Part shown: positions 56,927 through 64,000 of the stretch, one piece after another
How the letters are laid out: every line of letters begins with the position of its first letter
Position numbering within the stretch: the stretch's first letter is position 1
NCBI GenBank assembly: GCA_000814665.1
Contig: JWIH01000021.1
Location: 310,001 to 374,000 of the forward strand
Direction: 5' to 3'
Length of the DNA: 64,000 bases
From: Pseudoalteromonas flavipulchra NCIMB 2033 = ATCC BAA-314
GTDB taxonomy: Bacteria > Pseudomonadota > Gammaproteobacteria > Enterobacterales > Alteromonadaceae
Program-made: the position numbers and the translations under genes
The notes under the pieces: model-generated
Database searches by the model: none
What the model saw: only the letters and a program-made list of their open reading frames with translations
What the model was told of the DNA's origin: nothing

Positions 56927-58966
56927 ATGGAAATGTTCGCATCACTTGCCGATAAACTGCCTAAGGCAAACGAGAGTCACTTTGCAATTGAAATTGCGGG
57001 GTTGTCTGGGAGTTTATTTAAAGTATTGAGTTTTGAATCACAGAATGACAGCTTATGTAGTGACTATCGCTTCGATATTGAGGTGTTAAGTGAGGAACTA
57101 ATTGAGCCTGATCTGGTGATTGGTAAAGATGTGACATTTTCCATTACGTGGGCGATGTCTGACAGAACGGTTTCGGGAATCATTACCGAATATGTTTGCC
57201 ATGGTCGCAGTCATCAAGGCTACGTGTATACCTTATCTTTTCAATCACTTTTGGTGTTGCTCAAGCATCAACGATCTAATCGCGTTTTTACCGACATGTC
57301 GGCGGATGCCATCGTTAAAAGCGTGTTAGACAAGGCTGGGTTCCCGTCAGGGAAATTGCAACTGAAGGGATCATCACCTTCCCTTGCCATGACAGTGCAA
57401 TACGACGAAAGTGACTTTGATTTTGTAACACGTCTAATGCGCCGCTACGGTTTTGTTTACGGCAGCACAGAGTCAACGGGTAGTCAAGCCAACCTTTCGG
57501 TATTTGGCAGCAGCAGTGATTTTTCTTCAGAGATGGAAGAGATCATTTTGCCTTATGCATCACCCACCGGACAGGTAAGACCGAGCGAGTCTGTCTTTGC
57601 CTTTTCTAAAAAAGCGAGCCTAATAAATAGCGGCTTTAGGCTGTATGACGAAGACTATGAAAAAGGCTGCGCATTGTCTGTAAATAGCAATAATCAATCA
57701 GAGGTTGGTGGCTTTGGTGAAGACTGTATATTTGCTGAAAACTTCATGACTGAAGGCGATGGCGATGCGCTTACCAAAGTACACCAGCAAAGCATTGATT
57801 GTCAGCGAAATCTTTTTGTAATCGATACTGACTGTCGGGCGCTTCGTCCGGGTGTCGCTTTAACCATAACCGATCACCTTAATTACAGCGGTCGTTACTT
57901 AGTGGTGTCTGTTGCTCATAAAGGTTGCCAAGGCGGTAGCGTTGAATACGGTTCCAAGGTAAAAGGCTTAACCTATAAAAACCAGGCGACGATTATCCCA
58001 ATTGATGTGCAGTTTAAAGCGCCTGTTATTAAGCGCAAAAAGGTTTTTGCATCTTTTAACGCCACGATTGAGCAAGAAGTGGATGACAAAGGGCGCTATA
58101 AAGTCAAGCTGCCATTTAACCAAGATGGTGAAGGAGAAGAGAGTAAACCGACTCGACTTATGCAGCACTATGGTGGGCCTGGTGGGCACGGCATGCACTT
58201 TCCTTTAAACAAAGGAACCGAGGTTATGGTGGCGGGCGAAAATGGTGACTTAGACAGGCCTATTATTCTCGGTGCGCTATTTAACCATGAAGCACTAAGC
58301 CCGGTGACTGCAGAGAATGCTACTGAAAATAAATTGGTGACGAAGGCAGAAAACACTTTGTTGATGGATGACAAGCAAGGCGAAGAGAAAATCCAACTGT
58401 TCACCAAAGCGCAAGAAAATATGCTCGAATTTAATGCCACAGAAGGCAGCGAATTTATCAAGCTTGAAACCAAAAAAGGTTACATCGATATTAAATCGAA
58501 AGAAGCGATGACGCTGCAATCACAAGCAAATATTGTGGCACAAGCCGACAAAGAAATAAGCATTCGCGCAGAAGATGCAGTGTATATCCAAAGTATTGAG
58601 TCCAATATTGAGATCAATGCCAAAGAGACGATTCAACTCACCGCAGACACCGACATTAAAATTCAATCTGCTGACAGCAATATTCAATTCGAAGCGCAGC
58701 AATCCATCAATCTTGAGGCCGCGCAAGACATCAGTTACTTCAGCGTTGATGGTAATGTTGAGCTTGCGGCGCAAAATGGTAACTTCACCATCAATGCCGA
58801 TAGAAACATTTCAATCGTTGGCCAAGGTAGCGGCTCAATTCAGCTTTCTCAAGGCGGCGGCAAAATAGAAATTGATGCGGCAGGTAATATTACCATTGAT
58901 GCGAACAACTTGAACTTAAGCGCCAGCAACATTTCAGTGTCTGGCTCAGCAATTAGCCATAACTAA
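56927..58966 (+). CDS. vgrG: T6SS spike protein VgrG (TssI)
   Basis: The trimeric spike at the tip of the tube. The 679 residues contain a gp27-like region (about 1-370), a gp5-like OB domain with VKLPFNQDGEGEESKPTRLMQHYGGPGGHGMHFPLNKGTEV-type sequence, and ENGDLDRPIILGALFN. A long triple-stranded beta-helix (about 490-670) follows, with many short repeats such as IEINAKETIQLTADTDIKIQS. There is no C-terminal effector domain, so cargo must be attached through the downstream adaptor and PAAR-like proteins. Confidence 0.95.
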   Translation: MEMFASLADKLPKANESHFAIEIAGLSGSLFKVLSFESQNDSLCSDYRFDIEVLSEELIEPDLVIGKDVTFSITWAMSDRTVSGIITEYVCHGRSHQGYVYTLSFQSLLVLLKHQRSNRVFTDMSADAIVKSVLDKAGFPSGKLQLKGSSPSLAMTVQYDESDFDFVTRLMRRYGFVYGSTESTGSQANLSVFGSSSDFSSEMEEIILPYASPTGQVRPSESVFAFSKKASLINSGFRLYDEDYEKGCALSVNSNNQSEVGGFGEDCIFAENFMTEGDGDALTKVHQQSIDCQRNLFVIDTDCRALRPGVALTITDHLNYSGRYLVVSVAHKGCQGGSVEYGSKVKGLTYKNQATIIPIDVQFKAPVIKRKKVFASFNATIEQEVDDKGRYKVKLPFNQDGEGEESKPTRLMQHYGGPGGHGMHFPLNKGTEVMVAGENGDLDRPIILGALFNHEALSPVTAENATENKLVTKAENTLLMDDKQGEEKIQLFTKAQENMLEFNATEGSEFIKLETKKGYIDIKSKEAMTLQSQANIVAQADKEISIRAEDAVYIQSIESNIEINAKETIQLTADTDIKIQSADSNIQFEAQQSINLEAAQDISYFSVDGNVELAAQNGNFTINADRNISIVGQGSGSIQLSQGGGKIEIDAAGNITIDANNLNLSASNISVSGSAISHN

Positions 58967-58982
58967 GCAGGGAGCAAAGTCT

Positions 58983-59405
58983 ATGAAAACCAATGTTGTA
59001 CAATTTCCACCGTCGTTAAGCAACATCGTATGGCGTGTATCTGCCATTGATAAATTAGGCAAAGTGTTACGAGTGAAGTGTGACGAATCTAATGTAGAAA
59101 TGAAGGTTAAAGGTCAATTAGACAGTGTGACACGCGTAAGTATTGACGATGAAGTGTTGTTACATAGCGTGGCAATACCTGTCGTTATTGGTCGCTTAGC
59201 TGCACCGCAAGACTTTCCGGCAGCGTCGGTGACAAATAACAACGGTACCGTGGTGTTAAATGGCGAGCAAAAAGTCTGTGTCAAAACCAAAAATGGCAGC
59301 ATTGCCATTAACGGCAATGGTGAGATACAGCTTGAAGGTAAACTGTTAAACGCCGATATTGAGCAAGATCTCAGCCTCCAAGGCTGGCCAATTCGATTAA
59401 ATTAA
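58983..59405 (+). CDS. DUF6484-like T6SS spike-associated protein
   Basis: A cytoplasmic protein of 140 residues. Its middle (VSIDDEVLLHSVAIPVVIGRL) resembles the OB-type DUF6484 pattern in which a 'vLL...rPiilG' strand pair is conserved. The ending NGTVVLNGEQKVCVKTKNGSIAINGNGEIQLEGKLL looks like one turn of a gp5-type beta-helix, with repeating Asn/Gly strands. Such proteins occur beside VgrG and DUF2169 genes. It could cap, extend or load onto the VgrG tip. It lies 16 bp after vgrG. Confidence 0.6.
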   Translation: MKTNVVQFPPSLSNIVWRVSAIDKLGKVLRVKCDESNVEMKVKGQLDSVTRVSIDDEVLLHSVAIPVVIGRLAAPQDFPAASVTNNNGTVVLNGEQKVCVKTKNGSIAINGNGEIQLEGKLLNADIEQDLSLQGWPIRLN

Positions 59406-59422
59406 GCTGATATGGTGTGACT

Positions 59423-60574
59423 ATGTTTTTAGCTGCAACCAAATTGGCCGTTCACCGTCAACAACTTAAGTCGCTTTGGCGTCATTATCAAAAGTTTAAT
59501 GCGCGCCAAGTAGTTGAGACTGGGCGTTTACATGCCCTTGAAAAACAACTATTAAATCATGTGTATACCTTAGCTGAGACGGACGAAGAACACTGGATAA
59601 ATCGCTCTCAACTAGATTGTATCGCGCACGGGTCGATTGACGATGTATTTACGTTAACCCAAGAGATTGACTCACCTCAGCTGTTGTTACTCATTAACCA
59701 TCTCTTTGGGACAAGAGCACTTGAAGATCAAGCTAGTGAAATCATCACGGCGATTAACAGCGAACCTGCGCTTGCTGAGCTGCTCATTCATAACTTGTCA
59801 GCATGGCGCATTGATTTAGGTGATGCACTCAGGCAGCGAATTTTATCAACAGATGAAAATTGGCCTACGAGCCTTATCTATTTAGCATTTAGTACGGCTA
59901 ACTTGTCGCGCCACCAACTCATGGCCGCACTTGAACATAGCAACCCTGAAATTGCCTACACGGCATTGGTGAATATGTGGCTGTGTAATACAGAGCAACT
60001 TTCAGAGCACTTAGTGAAGCGGTTTGCGATGACCGATGATACCGCGCTAAAAGCAAAACTATTGCAGCTGGCAGGCTTACTCGACGAACCAAAATGGGAT
60101 GAACCATGCTTACTTTATTGCCAGCATAATCCAAGCTACATTGCAGAAGTGTTTCCGTACTTTTCTCATACCCGTTCGTTACAAAATCTAGTTAAGTTAC
60201 TCGAAGTCCCCAGTACCGCTCGTCCGGCTTACGAGGCGTGGAAACAAATCACCGATCTCGAATTGCCTGAAGAATTCGCAATAAGTGATGCGAAAACTGG
60301 TATTCAATCTCAAAAATCGCAAAAACTGCCCAGTTTTAAGCAAGCAGAATACGAACGCCAAGCTTTAATAACAGCAAATACCCAACATCAACTCGCAGGG
60401 CGTAAAGTCTCTGAGCCAGCGGCTTGGTTACAACAGGGATTGGCTGGCCTTGCTATACAGCGCAAGCTTTCCAAAATTTCCTCGCATGCACTTGGCGCTG
60501 CGCTTTTTTACATGCCGATGGCTTATCTTCAGTGGCAATCAGTGAAACAGGAGTTGAACCATGCTAGTGAATGA
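59423..60574 (+). CDS. HEAT-like alpha-solenoid protein, T6SS-associated (TIGR02270-like)
   Basis: A soluble, nearly all-helical protein of 383 residues (start MFLAATKLAVHRQQ; GTG at 59417 is an alternative). Helical pairs recur from about 55 to 265, for example LLLLINHLFGTRALEDQA and HQLMAALEHSNPEIAYTALVNMWL, as in the TIGR02270 HEAT-like family encoded next to DUF2169 in T6SS clusters. The C-terminus is more compact and has KQAEYERQALI. A scaffold or cargo-loading role is inferred from context. It overlaps the DUF2169 gene by 14 bases. Confidence 0.6.
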   Translation: MFLAATKLAVHRQQLKSLWRHYQKFNARQVVETGRLHALEKQLLNHVYTLAETDEEHWINRSQLDCIAHGSIDDVFTLTQEIDSPQLLLLINHLFGTRALEDQASEIITAINSEPALAELLIHNLSAWRIDLGDALRQRILSTDENWPTSLIYLAFSTANLSRHQLMAALEHSNPEIAYTALVNMWLCNTEQLSEHLVKRFAMTDDTALKAKLLQLAGLLDEPKWDEPCLLYCQHNPSYIAEVFPYFSHTRSLQNLVKLLEVPSTARPAYEAWKQITDLELPEEFAISDAKTGIQSQKSQKLPSFKQAEYERQALITANTQHQLAGRKVSEPAAWLQQGLAGLAIQRKLSKISSHALGAALFYMPMAYLQWQSVKQELNHASE

Positions 60575-61601
60575 ATCCGAGTGGCAAAGTAGCACGGTTG
60601 AGGCTTGGGATGAGGACAAAGATCCTATCGTAGTCATCGCTGTGAAGCAGAACTTTGAATACGACGTAAAGGGTAATGTATATCCCGATCCAACTGGAGC
60701 GCCTGTTGTACTTGCTGATGACTTTGACGGTGAAGGGCTTGAAGCCAGCCCAACCGCCGTTAGCGAAGTTCAGCCTTATAAAACCGGTTTTGAAGTATAT
60801 GGTGAATTGACCTGTTTTCCACCAACCGACAAGCAAGCGCGAGTGATAGAAGTAGGACTCAAACTTGGCTGTGACGATAAGGTCTTTGTTGATAAATTAC
60901 TGCGAGTTACTGGTGAGCGTGTGTGGAAGCGATCGCTATTCGGGCCCGTGGCGAGCGATCCACTAGTATTATCGTCCTGTGTATTAAATTACCAACTTGC
61001 CTATGGCGGCACAAGTCCGTCGGATGAAGAACAAGTTTCGACCCAAAACCCTCTTGGTCGTGGCTATAAGCTCAAAAATAAAGAAGCGAAAGGCCAGCTA
61101 TTGCCACAAGTGGAGTATGCTAATCAGGTATTAAAAAAGCCGAGTCACGACACTGCGGTAGCAAGCTTTGCAGCGATCCCACCATTTTGGTCGCCAAGGG
61201 GTGACAAACTCCCAGAGGTTGACGAATCCCAAGCCCTCGCGGGTAAGTTTCCATTTAAAGAAGTAGTCCCCGCTGCGCATTATCAAGTCGCGCCGCAAGA
61301 CCAACAAACTCCAAACCCGTTTAGTGATGGCTGGTGGATTGAAATGATGGGCTTGACACCAGATTTACCTTATGGACAAAGCCTAAAGCTAACGTTGCCC
61401 AGAATCGTACCTCGCTGTCGTTTGGTTAATGGCCCAGACGCCACGCCTATTGATATGCAGTGTGATACGCTGGTAATTGACTCGCAAACACAGCAGTTTT
61501 CATTAATATGGCGAGGAAGGGTAAAAAAGAGCCAAACAGGCAGTAACAGTGTGTTCTTAGTAGAAGAGGCGCAAGCGCAAGGAGTGGCACATGCAGTTTG
61601 A
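60561..61601 (+). CDS. DUF2169-domain protein, T6SS effector adaptor/chaperone candidate
   Basis: A cytoplasmic protein of 346 residues matching DUF2169: an N-terminal DKDPIVVIAVKQNFEYDVKGNVYPDP, a DVVVYGE-like FEVYGELTCFPP segment, a GERVWKRSLFGPVASDPL strand and LNYQLAYGGTSPSDEEQVSTQNPLGRGY, the family's most conserved motif. It closes with PRCRLVNG and FSLIWRGR. DUF2169 proteins act as effector chaperones or adaptors beside PAAR/DUF4150 genes. It overlaps the next gene by 11 bases. Confidence 0.85.
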   Translation: MLVNESEWQSSTVEAWDEDKDPIVVIAVKQNFEYDVKGNVYPDPTGAPVVLADDFDGEGLEASPTAVSEVQPYKTGFEVYGELTCFPPTDKQARVIEVGLKLGCDDKVFVDKLLRVTGERVWKRSLFGPVASDPLVLSSCVLNYQLAYGGTSPSDEEQVSTQNPLGRGYKLKNKEAKGQLLPQVEYANQVLKKPSHDTAVASFAAIPPFWSPRGDKLPEVDESQALAGKFPFKEVVPAAHYQVAPQDQQTPNPFSDGWWIEMMGLTPDLPYGQSLKLTLPRIVPRCRLVNGPDATPIDMQCDTLVIDSQTQQFSLIWRGRVKKSQTGSNSVFLVEEAQAQGVAHAV

Positions 61602-62493
61602 ATTAATCGCGCTAGAAACCCCCGCCGGTAACCACCCCAGTGCTTTATATACCGCGGTCGCAAACAACATGCGCTTTTGCACGCCAAGCAAAGCCATTGT
61701 TAGATACGATAGAAGCCTCGATGCCCCATACTTGCGCGCACAAATTGAAGAAATCTCGGTCACACGACGTAAAGACCGCTGTTTAGCCATTTTAGAATCT
61801 TTATTAAATCAGACAAAACAACGGTTTGATGGCAGTGCCAACACATGGGACGGCACCATTAATCTAATTACTGCCAACGCAAAAGCAGAAGAGCAATATA
61901 TAGAAGTGTCTGATGTTAGGACGCTTTGTGACCATCTTGAGCTGAACGTTGATGATATTCAGTTGCATCAAACGCTTGATATTGATTCGCTCTCGCCAAA
62001 TAGTCTCTATGTATTTGTAGATAGTTGCGTTGGTTATGATGAAGCGTCAAAACCAAACTGGGTAGGCAAGCTACAAGTTGTTGGCGGCCCTGAAGGTGTT
62101 GTATTAAGTGAAGGCGGTTGCGCATTGCTTGGTACAAGTGCTAATAAAAATGCATGCCAAACCAAAGCATACCAGGGCGACTTAGGTGAGCTATTAAAAG
62201 AGCTGCACGCAGAGGTAAGTGAGCCCTATATTTCGACCCGCTTACTTAGTGAGCAGTGGCAAAGAGAATGGCTTAATGCTAGCCGCGTCTTGTACCAAGA
62301 ACACGACGCGTTAATAGAGCTAAATAACACGGCAAATACCATTGGTTATATTGGCGCTGGCCATAATGCAATGGGGCTTGCGGTTGCCAGCAGTTATTTA
62401 CACAACCCGTTAAATAGCCACATTGAAAGAGTGTGGCTGATCACAGAGCAAGAAAAACCACAATTAATCTCAGTAACAAGGAGTGTGTTATGA
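61591..62493 (+). CDS. Degenerate beta-ketoacyl-synthase-like (thiolase-fold) protein in the T6SS module
   Basis: A protein of 300 residues. Two stretches resemble ketosynthases: GVVLSEGGCALLG, in place of the GEGAaallLe strand, and NTIGYIGAGHNAMGLAVASSYL, in place of the TGHtlGAAG helix. I cannot see a catalytic DTACSS cysteine motif or the expected histidines in place, so activity is unlikely. Thiolase-like proteins of this sort occur between DUF2169 and DUF4150 genes in other T6SS clusters and may act as structural adaptors. The frame overlaps both neighbours, implying coupled expression. This is a fold-level guess and not a firm family assignment. Confidence 0.45.
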   Translation: MQFELIALETPAGNHPSALYTAVANNMRFCTPSKAIVRYDRSLDAPYLRAQIEEISVTRRKDRCLAILESLLNQTKQRFDGSANTWDGTINLITANAKAEEQYIEVSDVRTLCDHLELNVDDIQLHQTLDIDSLSPNSLYVFVDSCVGYDEASKPNWVGKLQVVGGPEGVVLSEGGCALLGTSANKNACQTKAYQGDLGELLKELHAEVSEPYISTRLLSEQWQREWLNASRVLYQEHDALIELNNTANTIGYIGAGHNAMGLAVASSYLHNPLNSHIERVWLITEQEKPQLISVTRSVL

Positions 62494-63569
62494 GCTTTAT
62501 CGCAGCAGTAAAGGGAAAAGAGCCAGATTCGATTCAGTATGATCAAGATGCCATGTCGGCAACGCTTCGAGTAGGCGGGAGTGTGTCGTGGCGACATAAT
62601 AATCCCGCATTGCTAAAGCTTACTATCGCAGCGAAAAATAATGGCGCCATTGGCTGTGTAAATGGGATTGCCGTATTTCCTGACAAAGCCAGCGGTGAAA
62701 ACGCATTTATAGATGAGATTGCGCGCGCTAAATATGGCGATATGGTATTGGGTGAAATGATAACTGAGTTTGCCAGTGACTATATTGTCCCACCGCCTAA
62801 GTGGAACGATGAAAAAAACGAGCCAATTTTACCTCATCAAGAGCCAGAAACTGGCATGGACATGCACATGCCCATTGATAACCCTCGGGCATTTTTAGAT
62901 TTGGTTGAACGCAAAATAGGATGGCAAGCTGGCACTGAGGAACAAATCGAAAAAGACACAGATAGCGAAGCACAGCAGGTAGGCATCGTGAGCGGCCAAA
63001 ACGCATTAATTAATGGTCGCACTGCAGTCCATAAAGACAGTGGTGGCATGCTAAGTACCATAGATGTTTGCTGGACTAAGATTGGTAAAGTTGTTGTGCC
63101 AATTCCTTATAGCAATCTCGCCAAATCTGGTGATGCAGCGAGCACGGCAAGCTCAGTAAAAATCAATGGCAATCCCGCAGCCAACATCAAAAGTAACTTT
63201 TCAAAAAGCACAGGCGATCAGCCCGGCAGAAAAAAAGGCATCGCCAGCGGCACTATAAAAGGCAAAGCCGAATTTATTCTTGGCTCTTTTGATGTGTATA
63301 TCGAAGGAAAACCCGCCGTTCGCCAAGGAGATCTTATGATCTCTAACAGCAAAAATACGCCGCCTTCTCCCCTTAACCAACCGGGCGGTGCTACCCCTAG
63401 CTCACTGTCAGTGGCGAAAAGAGATGCAACGGTTACAGAACAAGACCCAATCCAGAGTGCATTTGGTCTAAATAACCAAAGCAGCCGTAGTCTTATTTCA
63501 CAGGGAAATTTCGTGATAAAGCAAGGCGCAAACAAACAACAAAAAAAACTAGAACAGGGAGGGCAATAA
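62490..63569 (+). CDS. DUF4150/PAAR-like spike-tip protein with N-terminal P5-like domain
   Basis: A protein of 359 residues (start MSFIAAVKGKE, overlapping the previous stop). The N-terminal part (about 25-95) has GGSVSWRHNNPALLKLT, GAIGCVNGIAVFPDKASGENAFIDEI, the pattern of phage structural protein P5-like domains (NPGN...G.aiFpd..tG..Al). The second half (about 190-310) is DUF4150: NALINGRTAVHKDSGGMLSTIDVCWTKIG, PIPYSN and VYIEGKPAVRQGDLMISN. DUF4150 replaces PAAR at the VgrG tip and often links to an effector. The tail is Gln- and Lys-rich, with no toxin domain. An effector is therefore expected in trans. Confidence 0.8.
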   Translation: MSFIAAVKGKEPDSIQYDQDAMSATLRVGGSVSWRHNNPALLKLTIAAKNNGAIGCVNGIAVFPDKASGENAFIDEIARAKYGDMVLGEMITEFASDYIVPPPKWNDEKNEPILPHQEPETGMDMHMPIDNPRAFLDLVERKIGWQAGTEEQIEKDTDSEAQQVGIVSGQNALINGRTAVHKDSGGMLSTIDVCWTKIGKVVVPIPYSNLAKSGDAASTASSVKINGNPAANIKSNFSKSTGDQPGRKKGIASGTIKGKAEFILGSFDVYIEGKPAVRQGDLMISNSKNTPPSPLNQPGGATPSSLSVAKRDATVTEQDPIQSAFGLNNQSSRSLISQGNFVIKQGANKQQKKLEQGGQ

Positions 63570-63572
63570 AGC

Positions 63573-64000
63573 ATGGGCGCACATATTTTTAATACGGAAC
63601 TCAACGACGAGCAAGCACCTTGTACGCTGGAATTGCAACTTCAAGGATTAAATGGCAAAGATTGTACAGTGCCACTTGGTTTTGCTGAAGTTCAACGAGC
63701 GTCATCACCAAAACCGGATGACCAAATTCCTTTTGTAGAGACGGTAGAGTTACGTGTATTCTCAGAAGCGTCGCTTGATATTAATAAAGCAAAGGCACCT
63801 GAATACGTGCCCATGTTTAAAGATCAAAAAGTATTTCAAGAAGATGAACCGGTTGGTTACTACTACTTTTTTGTTAATGGTTATTTGTGGCGAGAAATAG
63901 CCGCCATTTCAGGTGGCATGCTCAGTGAAGTTGACCTTCGTGAGTATCACGGTCAAAGCTTCAGGCCCAACAACGGCACGCACATGCCAAGACTCACACT
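63573..64000 (+). CDS. Unidentified T6SS-module protein, effector candidate (cut by window end)
   Basis: The frame opens with ATG at 63573, 3 bp after the PAAR-like gene, and stays open to the end of the window (about 142 codons). The visible protein begins MGAHIFNTELNDEQAP and includes KVFQEDEPVGYYYFFVNGYLWREIAAISGG and SEVDLREYHGQSFRP. The YFFVNGYLWRE segment resembles front domains of large T6SS effectors, but no known toxin domain is in view. The position right after the spike-tip gene is where a dedicated effector usually lies. Its function cannot be told from this fragment. Confidence 0.6.
   Translation, partial: MGAHIFNTELNDEQAPCTLELQLQGLNGKDCTVPLGFAEVQRASSPKPDDQIPFVETVELRVFSEASLDINKAKAPEYVPMFKDQKVFQEDEPVGYYYFFVNGYLWREIAAISGGMLSEVDLREYHGQSFRPNNGTHMPRLT

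Overview
The window reads as a chromosomal segment of a marine gammaproteobacterium, most likely Pseudoalteromonas or a close Alteromonadales relative. This rests on moderate-to-low GC, housekeeping proteins that align well by eye with Escherichia coli and Vibrio proteins, E. coli-like gene order (gyrA-ubiG-nrdAB-yfaE, serC-aroA-cmk-rpsA-ihfB-lapAB-pyrF, sppA-ansA), and short intergenic repeats ending in ATACCAAT-type inverted repeats. The genus is an inference; no rRNA is present.

Layout. 1-1146: end of a LytS-type sensor kinase and its LytTR response regulator. 1278-4527: pyruvate kinase and 6-phosphogluconate dehydrogenase, divergent around a region with a LacI-type palindrome. 4622-7584: sppA-ansA. 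7797-13765: fadH, a 317-bp MITE-like element, a DoxX protein, a nitroreductase, upp and a secreted M1-like metallopeptidase. 13834-16989: a histidine-rich TonB-dependent receptor, divergent from a YaeQ-family gene, with two Zur-box-like sites between them. 17048-25437: class Ia ribonucleotide reductase with its ferredoxin, a HAD phosphatase, ubiG and divergent gyrA. 25650-33258: serC-aroA-cmk-rpsA-ihfB-lapA-lapB-pyrF.

33296-37533 is an accessory stretch on the minus strand. It holds a secreted Ser/Thr/Asp repeat protein whose GTG start overlaps the stop codon of a MptE-like/DUF115 (Maf-type) glycosyltransferase, a YezG-like immunity protein, a small membrane protein and a degraded VgrG N-terminus.

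38077-64000 is a plus-strand type VI secretion cluster: tssJ-K-L-M-tagF-tssA-B-C, two small unknown genes, hcp, then tssE-F-G-H (clpV)-vgrG. It continues into a spike and cargo module: a DUF6484-like protein, a HEAT-like protein, DUF2169, a degenerate ketosynthase-like protein, a DUF4150/PAAR-like protein with a phage P5-like front domain, and a last gene cut by the window end. TssJLM form the membrane complex, TssKEFGA and VgrG the baseplate, Hcp and TssBC the tube and sheath, and ClpV recycles the sheath. The downstream genes probably load and carry an effector.

The main leads are the coupled glycosyltransferase/repeat-protein pair, the T6SS cargo module with a catalytically degenerate ketosynthase-like member, and the remnant vgrG/immunity island facing the cluster.
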